Program-made: the position numbers and the translations under genes
Notes under the pieces: generated by a model
Databases searched by the model: none
What the model was told of the DNA's origin: nothing
What the model saw: only the letters and a program-made list of their open reading frames with translations
Shown here: positions 1 to 12,167 of the stretch, piece after piece
Layout: each line of letters begins with the position of its first letter
Numbering within the stretch: position 1 is the first letter of the stretch
DNA from: Collybiopsis luxurians FD-317 M1
Taxonomy: Eukaryota > Basidiomycota > Agaricomycetes > Agaricales > Omphalotaceae
Direction of reading: 5' to 3'
Assembly: GCA_000827265.1 (NCBI GenBank)
Contig: KN834758.1
Span: 744,001-808,000, forward strand
DNA length: 64,000 nt

Positions 1-1888
1 AATGGCTGGTGAGCTTTGTGGCTGGAAAAATACCCTCGTGCTGCTCCCATACGGCGATCGGTTCAAGCGTTTCCGGAGGTTATTCCACAATCTTATTGGA
101 TCACAAGCAACGATGCGAAAATTCTATCCTGCCGAAGAGCTGGAGACGAAGAAATTCTTGAGGAGAATACTTGCGGAGCCGGACCAGTTGCAGAGACATG
201 TGAGAAAGTAAGCCTGTGGCACTAGTCTCCTTTCTGGAGATGTGAAAGGCGCTAACTGGAACGAGCTGACTTAGGACCGTTGGCGCAGTGGTTCTTCGCA
301 TTTCACATGGCTATGAAGTTCAAGAACAGAAGGATCCATTCGTTACACTAGCAAATGCCGCCACCGAACAATTTTCGCTCGCGTCCTCGACTGGACAATT
401 CTTGGTTGATTGCATTCCTGCCCGTAAGCTTGATTCATACTTGGCTTCTAGTCTTCCCTACTCCTTTTATCCCTCGATCCCATCTTTCTTGCATTCATGA
501 CCCTTATAGTACTCTGATATTTTCTAGACTGACAGCTTAGACTGACCATTTGAAACCACCTGCAGTTAAATACGTACCTGAATGGGTGCCTGGAGCAGGA
601 TTCAAAAAGAAAGCCAAAGAATTCGCAGCCACACTCTCTGAGCTTGTCGAACGGCCTCATAGTTTTGTCAAGCAACAGATTGTAGGTTTTCTTCCACAGG
701 CTTTCTGAAACCTACCCATTATCTGATCTCGATACTGCCGAATTGATTTGCATATTCAAGAACGCTGGAACGGCGCATGTTTCTTTCACCAGCTCGATGC
801 TTGAAAGCAAGCAACTCACCGAGGAGGAAGAATTTGATCTGAAATGGTCCGCGGCTTCTCTGTATAGCGGTGAGTGTCTGGGGACTTCTTTTCTATCTAA
901 TCGATGTCGCCCATACACCCGCCTCTCAATAGGCGCCTCGGATACGAGTGTTTCAAGCATTTACTCGTTCTTTCTTGCCATGGTATCGGCGGTTCTTCTT
1001 TTACCTCATTTCAATGCAGCTTAATGTTATTGGCCTAGGCCCTTTATCGTGACGTAGCGCTCAAGGCTCAAGCTGAGATTGACGCGGTAGTCGGAAATGA
1101 TAGACTGCCGACGTTTGCTGATCGCGAATACTTGCCGTATGTCGATGCGTTGGTAAAGGAAGTTTTTAGATGGAATGTTGTCACGCCACTAGGTTAATGT
1201 GTGATTCTTCGAGCGGCGACAGGGACAGATACTAACTTATGTGTGCGTCGATGCAGCGGTACCTCATCGAGCAGTCCAAGATGACTTCTATGACGGATAC
1301 TTCATACCAAAAGGATCTTTGCTAATTCCTAACCTCTGGTATGTTCAGCATTCCTCCTGTTCCAATGCATGCTCATCCATTCATCACATTCAAAGGCAAC
1401 TCACTCATGATCCACGCGTGTACCATAATCCTATGGAATTTAAACCCGAGAGATACCTTGCCGATGCTCTGGCGGCGGAGGGTCTTGGAAGGAAGGTGGA
1501 GCCACACCCTCGAGAGACGTGCTTCGGGTTTGGAAGGCGGTAAGGATCGAGTCGGGACTCCAATGAATCATGACACTCATAGATATTGCCGATTTCCCCA
1601 GCATTTGCCCAGGCCAACACCTCGCCGACTCGTCTGTCTTCATTGCCTGTGCCATGTCCCTCGCGGTTTTTGACATCACCAAGTGCATCGAGAATGGCGT
1701 AACAGTGCAACCAGTCAATGATCGAACGAGTGGAACTATCAGGTTTGTGTTGTCTCTTGATTCGCTTTTGGTTTTTTTCTTAAACGATCATCTTTCATTG
1801 CAGCCATCCAAAACCCTTCAAGTGTAGCATCAAGCCCCGCTCTCCAAAGGCCGTTGCATTGATCCAGTCCTACGACGAACATTTGTAA
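1..1888 (+). CDS. Cytochrome P450, 5'-truncated (O-methylsterigmatocystin oxidoreductase-like)
   Basis: Heme-thiolate monooxygenase that oxidises an unknown substrate; family members are ER-anchored. The window opens inside the gene: the N-terminal membrane anchor is missing, so the ATG at base 3 is internal. About nine short introns join the pieces. Visible landmarks are the I-helix region (LYSGADTSVSS, bases ~867-965), the ExxR motif of helix K (KEVFRW, ~1156), the PERF-type motif (FKPERY, ~1440) and the heme-cysteine loop FGFGRRICPG. The last is assembled across an intron between ~1541 and ~1600. The final exon ends in a TAA at 1886-1888. No break is needed if introns are accepted. Basidiomycetes carry many such genes, so the substrate cannot be guessed. 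The next gene downstream is over 1 kb away on the opposite strand. Confidence 0.9.
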
Positions 1889-3015
1889 CTTCAAGTTTTT
1901 GAGGCTTCGGTTGAAGAAGTATAATATCTAAGCTTTACTAGCTCCGGATAGCTAGCGTAAAGTAATACTTATTTTTGACGTGTTAATTCTGCGATCCATA
2001 TTTACTAATTCGTTGAGATAATTTCTTGAATTACTTACTTGTACACATGGCGCAATGTCCGTCCCGATATCATGTTTTTTTCGCTTTCTACATTGACACG
2101 ACCTCTTGCTCGCTCACCGTTCACTACCCTTTCGCATTTTTGTTACGTACTGCTTTGCTCTCATGCCAGTATTCATCATGAGAATGTAGCTGATTCAGTC
2201 CCAAACTTTCTAGCACGGCTATACGTTGGACGTTGAACGAACTTCATTGAAATCAACGAAGGGTCGCGACTCACTTGCAAGAGCTATCCTCGGTGGACAC
2301 CGACTATTATGTAGTCGACAAACCTAGAGCCCGCTATACCTTTGCGAGCTCGGAGCGCCACATCGCGTTTCGTGATGCAAATGGGGAATGAACGCACGCG
2401 AGATGATACTAATACCTGCTTCCCCCTCACCAAACTACGAAAATACCACGATTCCAAATAATGATTACCATCAGCCCTATACAGCATTCTCATCCCCCGC
2501 CGAATCCCATTGAATCTATGCAAGAAGTCAAAGGAGGAGAAATAATAAGGACGGCCTCGCTAGGAAGACACGAGAAGCATCCAGAGGGTAGCAACAGCCA
2601 CTTCTGCACCCAGCGGCTCGTCTACTCTAGGCCCTTCCAGCACTCATCCTCGTCATACTTCGCTACGTTAGTACTAAAACTTTACTTCTAGCCTCTTCTT
2701 TCACTCTTCCGGGAGATCTTTCTTTCCGCAAAGTCTCGAATACGAATACTTAGCAGCACTCGAAGGAAATGGTTCGAGTTGCGATCCGCAGAGGGGAAAA
2801 CGCCAATGAAAATAAAGGAAGGGCGGGATGGGGATGAAGAATTCAAGGCAGAAGAAAGGGATTGAAATACGACGAGAGCGATTGTTCAAGATAAAGAAGG
2901 GAGGAAAATGTGCGCGTGTGTGTACGTGGGCATTCAAACGAGGTCATCGGCGCATTGAAGACCTTCACTCTTGAACACGTACGATAGCAGAATGATTCTC
3001 TAGCCCTTTCTGGAG
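1889..3015. other. Intergenic, no gene supported
   Basis: About 1.1 kb between the convergent P450 and Shg1-like genes. Open frames here are short, overlap on both strands and show no recognisable protein. It presumably holds the two 3' untranslated regions. Confidence 0.6.
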
Positions 3016-4163
3016 CTACGTGTCTGCCATCTCAACGTCTAAATTTCTTTCGTCCGTTGTCAATTGAGAGCCACCATCGGCTGACCCGCCTCGGCTCTCA
3101 GATCCGTCATCATTCCGAGTGCCACTTGCTGTTGACGGGGCCCCTGGTCCAGGTAAAGGCGCGTAGTCTGGCATGCGCGCAGTTATCGACATCTTGACTG
3201 TTGGCTCAACGAGAGGGGGTGATAACGATGAAGGAGTGTCTAACGGGGATAGTGAGGAAAGTTTTGAGGAAGATTGTCGAGTTTGGGGAGAAGTTGAAGA
3301 AGAGGGATCCTTTTTGGAGGAACTAAAGGGGGTTAGTACGACATCAGAAGCGCTGGGAGGTTCAGTTGTATCGTTCGGAGGAACAGAAGAGGGAGGTGTT
3401 TCGGGACTTTGGGGCTTGTCTGCTCGTGTATCTTGATCAGAAGTTGAATGGAAGATCAATAAGGCTTTATCCTACCGGCAGATGAATCTTCAGCCTTCGT
3501 GTGCTCTTCATCTTCGATATCCGTTTGTTTGGACTCTGAAATCGGTGGTTTTGAGTCTGAGGGAGAGGTTTGACCTTCCTCAGAGTCTCCTTGCTTTTCT
3601 TGACTCGGATCCACACCCTTTTCGTCTCCATTCTCCTTTGGATTTCGTTCCTCTTCCAGAATACGACTAATGGAGTTCTTCAAGTCATCATTGAAGCCTC
3701 GGTCGAAGAAAAATTGCCAGTCGTTGACGGTCGTTTCGACGTATGGATATCTTCGGACGGGTCGTGAGCAGCGTGAAAGGAAAGAGTAGGTATTTAAAAC
3801 AACAGACCGCTGTATCTCTTGCATTAGCTCTGTTCTCAGATTGCTCTCGCTTTGACTGAGTCTAGTGCTCAGAAAAGATCTCGCTTTGGCAGAGGCGAAA
3901 CGCTGCTTGACTACGTCCTCAGTTTTCTTGTTAAAAGCAGGGATATGGTCCTGTAAGCTGGTGTCAATAGTTATACTTAACGGTACAGACAGCGTTGGAT
4001 GCTTACGCCCTTTTGAAATTCAGCGAAAAGCTCGCGTCGAAGTCGGTCGAATTCACCAGACTTTTTGAATCTATACGACATGAAGCTGTTCGAAACTGTT
4101 TAAAGTGAGCTGGAAGAGGGGTACTAACTCTTCTACAAGTTGATTGGGGTTCGTTATGGGCAT
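3016..4163 (-). CDS. COMPASS Shg1 / BOD1-like protein
   Basis: The N-terminal ~100 residues match the Shg1/BOD1 domain, found in a subunit of the Set1/COMPASS histone H3K4 methyltransferase and in the animal chromosome-biorientation protein BOD1. The signature begins right after the start (LVEEFKKSGEFDRLRRELF) and continues with an F-x-KKTEDVVKQR helix. It is read by joining exon 1 (start ATG at 4161-4163) over introns near 4081-4125 and 3960-4010. A third intron is at 3432-3475. After the domain the protein is a long Ser/Pro/Glu-rich, probably disordered tail ending in a TAG at 3016-3018. I first considered Mix23/Cid2 but the residue pattern fits Shg1. It is divergent from HEM12 with only 196 bp between the starts. 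Confidence 0.8.
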
Positions 4164-4359
4164 GATTTTGAGAAATTCAAGGTTCAGCGACAGTGTGTCG
4201 TGAAACGAGCAGACGGTTATTGAATTCCGCTGATGCCGGTTACTCTCTGTGAGAGACGGCAATTCCAAGCTCAATCGATTACCGCGACCAGCTGCGACCA
4301 GGACCTTTAGCCGTGTATAAAACCGATCTTTCTTCGTACAAAGCTTGTTAGAAACCCAC
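4164..4359. promoter_or_regulatory. Bidirectional promoter, Shg1-like / HEM12
   Basis: The start codons of the two divergent genes are 196 bp apart, so both promoters must share or abut in this interval. I see no strong TATA box, as is usual for housekeeping promoters. Confidence 0.6.
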
Positions 4360-5547
4360 ATGGTCGAATTCCCGCCGCTACGCAATGACCTTATACTGCG
4401 GGCTGCGCGAGGTGAAAAGACGGAACGGACTCCAGTTTGGATTATGAGGCAAGCTGGCAGATATTTGCCAGGTATACCACATCCAGTTCGTCAATCTCAC
4501 AGCTGCTAATCACCTTCAGAATTTCGCGAGGTTCGCGCCAAACATGAATTTTTCGAAATCTGTAGGACACCCGAACTGGCAACTGAAATAACACTACAGC
4601 CTATTCGTCGATATTCTGGCCTTCTTGATGCCTCGATCATCTTCAGCGACATTCTCGTCGTACCTCAGGCTCTAGGAATGGAGGTCCTAATGAATCCAGG
4701 ACCATCATTTCCCGATCCATTAGATACGCCTGCAGATGTTGCCAAATTGCGGCAGTCCGTCGATGTGGATAAGGAATTGGGTTATGTTTTCAAAGCGATC
4801 ACACAGACTAGGATAGGTCTCAAGGGAGAAGTACCGCTGATTGGCTTCTGCGGAGCTCCGTGGACGCTTTTTGCTTATATGGTCGAAGGTGGAGGGTCAA
4901 AATCGTTCACAAAAGCTAAAACTTGGCTGTTCAAGTATCCGGAAGAGTCAAAAGCTTTATTACAGCGCATAGCGGACGTATGTGTCGATTTTCTAGTTGG
5001 TCAGGTCAAAGCCGGAGCTCAGGTATGTTGAAATCGAGTGTACTCCACTTCTGTTTTTATGCTGTTGTAGATGCTACAAGTTTTCGACTCTTGGGCTGGC
5101 GAACTCTCTCCTCACGATTTTTCTCTGTTCTCTTTCCCCACACTTCAACATATATCCAAAGGTGTTCGTGCAAAACTCTCACAACAAAACATTTCCCAAG
5201 TACCGATGATACTTTTTGCCAAAGGTGCCAACTATGCACTGGGTGAACTTGCTCAAGATGCGGGATACGATGTTTTGGGTTTAGATTGGTGTATCGAGCC
5301 TTTGAGTGCCCGAGAAATTGTGAAAGGCAGAGTAGCGCTGCAAGGCAACATGGATCCGAATGTGCTGTATGGAGGAAGGGAAGCTATCGAGAGCGCCGTC
5401 AAGCGGATGTGTGAGGGATTCAAAAAAGGTAACAACGGTCAGGTTGGGGCGTGGATTGGGAATTTAGGACATGGGATAACTCCCGGTGTTGACCCGGAGG
5501 ATTTGAAATGGTTCTTAGAGTGCCTACACAAATATTCCGCGCAGTAA
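4360..5547 (+). CDS. HEM12: Uroporphyrinogen decarboxylase
   Basis: Cytosolic heme-pathway enzyme that removes four carboxylates from uroporphyrinogen III to give coproporphyrinogen III. Three exons (introns 4472-4519 and 5023-5070) give about 363 residues, the normal eukaryotic length. The first signature [14 protein letters not shown] spans intron 1, and its arginines bind substrate carboxylates. Further conserved blocks are [36 protein letters not shown] and the C-terminal [13 protein letters not shown]. The catalytic Asp lies in the FSDIL stretch. The start at 4360 gives [19 protein letters not shown], the usual N-terminus. No anomalies were seen. The gene is followed 124 bp later by the kinesin gene on the same strand. 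Confidence 0.97.
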
Positions 5548-5671
5548 AGAAATACGCCTCTTGTACAAGTATAACATAGATTTTTTGAGATTGACGCGAT
5601 CACATGATCAAGTTCACAGGCCGGCCGTGGAACTTACGTCTGATTTGTTGACTCAAGGTTGAACCTGTACG

Positions 5672-8600
5672 ATGAGCACGCAGCCAGTCCAGATCGTAGC
5701 TCGAATACGACCTCCTCTTTCCAATGAACAAGTCGACGACGCCCTCTTTATTGTTCCAATCCCTTCGGGACACGCTTTGACTGCTGCCCGTCCCATTCCA
5801 TTCACTTCCTGGGTTTCCGTATCATCGACTGGCTCAAATACCGGTACAACCCAAATCTCAAACTCGCAGACAGCTTTTCATACAGCTTTTGGACCAACTA
5901 CGACTCAGCTGGAACTCTTTGACACAGCGGTAGCCCCGCATCTTCCGCCAGTGTTAAAGGGTCATACCCTAACTATCCTCGCTTATGGCCCGACATCTTC
6001 AGGCAAGACTCATACCATGGAAGGCTCAGCGGCAGAACCAGGAATAATACCCCGTTCCGTCCGCGTTTTATTCGAGATGAGTGAGGAAGGAAAGCGGAAT
6101 GGGGAAATTACCAGCTTCGAGGTCCATATGAGCTATTTGGAGCTGTACAGGGATGATGCATTCGATTTGCTTGTGCCACAGAAAACACAAGAAAGGCTTC
6201 CGATTAGGACAAATGCAAAAGGCGAGACATTCGTCGTTGGGCTGACGAGGGTCGCAATCAACTCTTTCGAGCAGTGGGAGAAGGTCTTCCGGTAAGATGA
6301 AATGCTTGTATTACGTGCTCCTTGGCTCACTAGAATCCTAGTACCGCTTCGCAGAATCGTACGACAGGCGCAACTCTTCTCAACCGTGCCTCTTCACGCT
6401 CTCATGCTATGCTGTCCATCGAAGTCGAAGTTGTGGCCCCTCCGACGAAGGAAACGCGGGAAACGAGTACGTTCAGAACCATTCTAATTCCATAATCCGC
6501 TCTCACACTCCCAATTAGCGTATAATGGCAAGATAAACCTCGTAGATCTAGCCGGGTCCGAAAACAACAAGGCAAGTACCGAACCACACGTTGGTAAATA
6601 CTTAACTCACCCACTCTGTTCACAGCATACGGGGAATTCACTCGCTAACCCTACTCGCCTCGCTGAATCTGCAGCGATCAACAAGTCGCTCTCGACACTA
6701 GGACAGGTCGTACATGCATTAAACATTGGTGCAGTGAGTGCCATCCTCATCCCACCTTTGACTTTCTTGACGTCTTCCCAGTCCCGTATCCCCTACCGTG
6801 ACTCCAATCTCACCCGTTTACTCTCTGCCTCTCTCGGTGGAAAAGCCCATGGCAAGACCATATTGTTGTGTAATCTAGCGCCCGGAGTCAAGTTTCGTTC
6901 GGACGTACTCAATACGTTGAAGTAAGTTAGATCTTATTAATCATTCTTAGAAAACAAAACGGCTGAGGTGCTTCCTTCCATTCGCAGCTTCGCATCAAGA
7001 ACGAAAAACGTTGAGACCAAGACCATTGTGAACGAAAGAGAGAAACCTGCTCCTGAGGTGGTCAAGGAAAAAGAACACCTTCCTCACGCTGCACCTCTCG
7101 CCAGGAGGTCGTCCATTCAAAACCGACGGGTATCATCCTCACTTATTCCAGCTCCGGGATCGAGAATACCTTCGTACGGGTCTTCTGGAGGTTCGAGATT
7201 GAGTGGCTTCGGTCTCGGTATCACCGGAGGAGTGGGCAGCATGAGCGGGAAAGGGATGGGAGGCATCGATGACGCTGAACTTGACGAAAGAATCAATCGT
7301 GCTGTCGAAGCCAAGGTTGAAGCGGAAGTGCAGAAGAGATTGCAGGAACGTGATGCCCAGGAGAGGGAAAGACAAATCAAGGAAGCACAGGAGCAGGAGC
7401 AGAAGGAGCGAGAATCCATTGCCCCCGCTGCAGAAGGTGGAGCTGAAATGGGCATGCACCTAGATCATGGCGGAGTGCTTGCAGTAGAAGCGGCTAGCGA
7501 CGAGGAAGACGATCTCATAGAGGCGGAGGAGAAGGAAGGAGAGCCGATGGATGTTGACCAAGGACACTTTGAAACTGGAGCTCATGCAGCCGAAGGTGTA
7601 ACAGCCTCTTCCCCAATGAAAGTGGACTCCGTCCGATCTTCCGAACCTTCTGCAGATCAAGCTGTCGCAGAAGATAGGGAGGGTACCAAAGCGCAGATGG
7701 AAGGTTTAGAGCAAAAATACAAGGAACATATTGCTCAGCTGGAAGCACAATTGGCTGCTGCTTCTTCTTCTTCAGTTGCGGCCACTTCCCGGTTGTCTCC
7801 TGCCGCTGACGGTTCAGCCTCCTTGTCTTCCTCGTCTTCGTCTTTGATGTCCGCATCCGCCATAGTTCCTCTCACAGGAGGTTCGAGTTCCCATGAACAC
7901 ACTCCGCTCACTTTGAATACCGGTCTGGTGGGATCTGTGGGTGACGCGACTTCGATCGAGATGATGTCTGTTGCAGAGAGGAAGAAAGCAGGCAAGGCAT
8001 ATGTGTCACTTGCCAGAGGGTATACAGAAAAGTAAGTGATTGCTCCAAACGGAGCGACTCGATTGTTGAAGACGGCTTTTAGGAACGATCTAGTGACAGC
8101 GCTGGCGCTCTATCGTCACGCCGCGGTATTTGTACCAGATAATACGAGACTGAAGGAAAGGTGCGATGATGTTTACTCCCGCCATACAATTGATGCTAAT
8201 TATCATGACTGTCACCAGAATCATAGATGTTGAATGGGCAGTCAAAAATGGCAAATCATACCTTCCAACTCCAAAGAGGCAACATCATCGGGAGGAAAAA
8301 CCGAAATCGAAGTCGTCCAAGACATCCAAATCCCATCATTCTTCCCATTCTCAGTCCAAAGATTCAGTTATTGGAAGCAAAGAAAATGCAGAAAATCTTC
8401 AGCACTTGACCACTGGCGCCCAGATATATTCTCTGAAGGGGTCCAAAAGAAAACGGAGCCTCAGTCGTGAACCTACCCCTGCTGCTGATGACTCTGAATA
8501 TGTCTTCGTTCCGGCCGCCGCTCCTCTAGGTTCAGGGTTTGGAACTGACTTGGGAAACATTGATGAGGAGGCAGAAGCAGAAGTCGAAGTTGGAGCAAAG

Positions 8601-8942
8601 GCGGAAGCAGACGAATTCGGTGCCAAGATTTTACGCCGGTCGCCAAAGAAGAGAATGAGTTTGAGGAGTCCTTCGGTGACGGACAAGCGCAAGATGCTGG
8701 GTATGAGCCTTGCGGCAACGGATCTTTTTAATCGTGGTCCGATGGAGTCGTTTTCCGCTCATGGTACGGCCCTAGTTGCTGGCGCTGACATGAGTACACC
8801 GATGAGAGGAAGCGCGAGTGTACGGAAAACGAGAAGGGTTTCGGATCTGGTCGGGTATTCTGAGGGTTTGAATGAAAGTATGAACACGAATGAGGATTTT
8901 GAGGGTGCGCCTTCGAGACAGAAGCGTGCGCGGTTGGATTGA
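5672..8942 (+). CDS. Kinesin motor protein, kinesin-10 (Kid)-like
   Basis: Microtubule motor with an N-terminal motor domain. Motifs in order: P-loop [13 protein letters not shown] (~residues 106-118), switch I NRASSRSH (after the intron near 6292-6342), and switch [17 protein letters not shown]. The last resembles the AGSEDNRRTGN variant of the kinesin-10/KIF22 group. The motor closes with [17 protein letters not shown] and [12 protein letters not shown]. There are at least seven introns; the last (8165-8219) is needed to restore the frame before [16 protein letters not shown]. The ~600-residue tail has an Arg/Glu-rich probable coiled coil (~7290-7420), serine runs and Lys/Ser-rich basic stretches that could be nuclear signals. 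The expected role is chromosome or spindle motility. The class assignment rests on motif similarity only. Confidence 0.88.
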
Positions 8943-9507
8943 TAGTCTCGGTGGATGTGATGTCGTTTTCTCTTTCTCGTCGTCCTCTGAAAGCTTAATC
9001 CCGAACATTGTACTGTAACACTCTTAATCATGTAGGTTCACCTATGTACGATACTGTAGAGTTTTCTTCTCTCCCCATGTTCCTCGCTTTGATTTCTCGC
9101 TATCTTTTGCTTTGCTATCTGTCGTTTTGTATGTGGCTTTTGTTAGTTTTTTTTTCCAAATGTTATCGTGTCCATTCTGTGAAAGGTGTTTGTGCGGGCA
9201 AGGAACACAGGTGCTCTAGACGAAACCCCGCTGAAGTTAAAGCCCCTACTCTAGGTATGACAAGTGACTAGTGAACAGTCATACAGAAGACCAATATTAA
9301 ATACTTGATGCAAACTACTAAATGGATGGATAGATGTGGATATTGCGAAGTATGCAAGTAGATAGGTAAGCCGGATAGCACATCAAAAAATGGTAGACAG
9401 ATAGGAAGAACGTAAATATTGCGAGGGAAAAGGAAAACTATGCTGATGCTGATATAAAACTACATCCAACCAGAGAGAGAGAAAAATATCAACGCAACGG
9501 AGTAAAG
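8943..9507. other. Convergent intergenic region
   Basis: The 565 bp between the kinesin stop and the Cdc14 stop are AT-rich and T-rich with no supported gene. They are likely the two 3' untranslated regions. Confidence 0.6.
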
Positions 9508-12005
9508 TCATGCAACGACATCCGCCGAACTAAAACTGCTCCTTCGTCTCCTCACACTACTCCTTAAACCAGGCCTTGACTCGCTCAACTTATTCCCACT
9601 TCCATTTGTAACGACTACCCCGGCGGCTTTGCCCGTAGCCATCCACGCTGGCACAACACCATCGTCCTTTGGCTTCGAGTCGGCAGCATTCATGCCCTTC
9701 CTGCTATTCAAAAGCACTGCCGCAGCAGCATCGCTCGCAGAGTTGGAGTGGTGTGTCGCCAATCGAGTGCGGGCAGGTACAAGAGTCGGAAGGCGCGAGG
9801 GTGTCGGAGGGGGAGCATTCTGTTTAGAACGCGTGGTCATCACCGTCGGTAATAGGACTGGTTTGGAATCTAATTTGGCAGTGGCGGCGGCCTTTGCTGC
9901 GAGCCCTACTGTCGACTTGCCCATAGCCAGTCGAGGAATCTTGTTTGGTCTTTGTCCTGTAGTAGCTTTCGTCGGTGACGCAGCGATTGAGGGACTTGCT
10001 GCTCCAGACCTGACTCCAGTGCCGGTTGCGCTTGTACCAGTCTTCCGGATGACTGCAGCTCCTGCTGTAGAGCGAGTAACCCTCGTTGGACGTTGCTCTG
10101 AAGCAGTTATGCCCCGTGAAGCAGCCCCTACTTTCGATTTTGCGGTCGGTTTTGATGTCGACCCCGCTCGAGAACGAGCTCTCGACGGAGCAATTGTGTG
10201 CAAAGACGGTAGGACGTCGTTCATTTCGTCCGATTCAGAATCTGAACGCATACCGAGGATGTCGTCTTCATCGTCGGAATCGTGTGCAGGGGCAGAACGT
10301 TTGCCTTTCGGCGTTTTTCGTGGCTGGCCAGGAGGAGCGATTTCCTTAGCAGCGGCAGCAGCAGCAGCAACGTGTCGACTGGGTGTAACGGGTGGTAGAG
10401 GCAAGGCAGATCCAGATCCTGCTGGAGTGGAAGGTCGAAGGGGTATTTCTTCATCCGTGTCCGCCGGGGGAGTTGCAGGTGTTACAACAGCAGGAATAGG
10501 CGAGGGAGCTGCACTTGCGGCTTGGATTTTCCGTGCTTCGTCAATGGCAGCCCATTTAGACCACTCTAGCTGTTTTAGATAGAGGTACTGCTGCTGGGGC
10601 CCCACAACACATCCCGGCCGTACAATCCGCATAAACGCAATGGCTTCATTTGCGGTGAAGCCGTACTTCCATATGAGATATGCACCAATAAGAGTAGCCG
10701 TCCGACCTAGGCCCGCTTTGCACTGAATATAAAATGATTCCAGTGAGAAGCAAGATATACTGAATGGTGAAGAATCACGTACGTGAACAGCTACAACGCC
10801 TCCATCTTCTATAACTCGGTCCGCTACGTCTAAAAACGTCCGGACGATCTCATCCGTAGGATTGGTGCCATCATCAAAATAGAGTTCCATGTGGTCGATC
10901 CCTCTATCTAAAAAGGTACTGCGGTCGTATAACTGATTGTTCAGGCGCACGACCAGCTTGATGTTGCGTTTTTCAAAGTAATCGAGGCAATTAAGGAAAG
11001 GCGTTGGAAGCTTGCCTTGTAAAGCAAGATTGCTGTTGGTAGACGAAGCTAGCGCTGAAGACGACTTTGAATCATCCTTTTGGCGCTTTATCCAGTTTTG
11101 GTCCACAGGTGAGGCAAACGCGATGAAATTTGGCGTGATCCAATTCCAGTCTCCATTCTCGACTTTCTCGTAGAATTCATAATCCTCGATGTCGAATTCA
11201 TTCATGTCGCATAGTCCGTTCTGCATGGCTTTCCAAACTCCCCAGAGGCAATCTTGAATATTGAGATTGAAGTCGGAGGGACCGCGTCCTGCGTCGCGGA
11301 ATGGCATGAATTCCATTTCCGCTATAGGGTGAAAGGCTTCCCAAGGCGCACGGCGCTGGACAATCATCTATGGAGTCGCGTGGTGAGTTGAAAGTGGCGC
11401 AGATGGGGCTAGAGCACATACTACATAGAGAGCCATTAACAAGGCGGCATTTGCTTTCCTCCTGGGGTCACTAGACGAATACAGTACCAATCTGTGTACG
11501 GCAAGGTCCTTGTCCTGTGCCGTATTCAATATGCGCAGAACAAAAACATAGAAACCTTATACCTCGAGTAGTTCATGAATTAGAATGCACGCCTTGTAGA
11601 CCATGGCGATATTCAGAGGACCCCAGTCTTGAAAGAAGGAGAGATAAAGTAGTTGGTCGTCGATGGTGAAATAATAGTAAGATGCATCCTCGTCAGGTGT
11701 AGTGGCGGGGAAGCCTCTTGGTCTCGGCCTGACGCGTGGACAATGATTCGAGTCTGCAGCGAGGCGGTTGAGAGTACCAGGATTTGGTGCAGGATGAGGA
11801 AAGGTCGTGAAATATAATCTATTCGACGATGAACCGCGGTAACAAACGAAAGTTGGGTCAGATACTTGTTCAAAAAATTGAAGAGTAATGAAGAGCACCT
11901 ATCATTGAAGCAGCACAACGGTTCGCACTTTGGGACCATGGCTGTAGCGCGAAATTCCTCGAGATCAGAGTCGGACTCTTCCAAAGTTGAGAACGAGTTC
12001 CGCAT
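9508..12005 (-). CDS. CDC14: Dual-specificity phosphatase Cdc14
   Basis: Protein phosphatase that reverses Cdk phosphorylation at mitotic exit and cytokinesis. The N-terminal domain appears as LYFTTFPHP, IDDQLLYLSFFQDWGPLN and AMVYKACILIHELLE. The catalytic domain carries the P-loop HCKAGLGRT, whose His and Cys are split by the intron near 10724-10783, and the general-acid region LYFDDGTNPTDE. The ~340-residue C-terminal tail is Ser/Thr/Pro/Ala-rich and probably disordered. Introns also lie at ~11369-11425, ~11517-11562 and ~11823-11869. The last is inferred because it alone joins FNFLNK to LYFTTFP in frame. The first in-frame ATG is at 12005 and a second is at 11940; the true start is uncertain. 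Sam50 lies just upstream on the same strand. Confidence 0.93.
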
Positions 12006-12167
12006 GTTCAAGTTGATCCTAAACGGTTCAGCTGCGTGGGAGAAGCACGTGTTCCCGTGAGCGTGAGCGCAATCTCAGATCCAGAGTCAGATTCTTCTCT
12101 CAGCTCTCAGTTTCACTTTGAAGAACAAATGCTGAGCTGCGGTATTTTAGAATCCCGGATCTAGCTT

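Noticed and set aside
2039..2937. Small open frames after the P450
   Set aside because: 60-80 codons, overlapping on both strands, no motif and no splice continuation.
3016..4163. Mix23/Cid2 family assignment
   Set aside because: The N-terminal pattern EFKKSGEFDRLRRELF fits Shg1/BOD1 and not the cysteine motifs of Mix23.
9629..10582. 317-codon plus-strand open frame
   Set aside because: Antisense shadow of the low-complexity, GC-richer Cdc14 tail; composition mirrors the repeated codons on the other strand.
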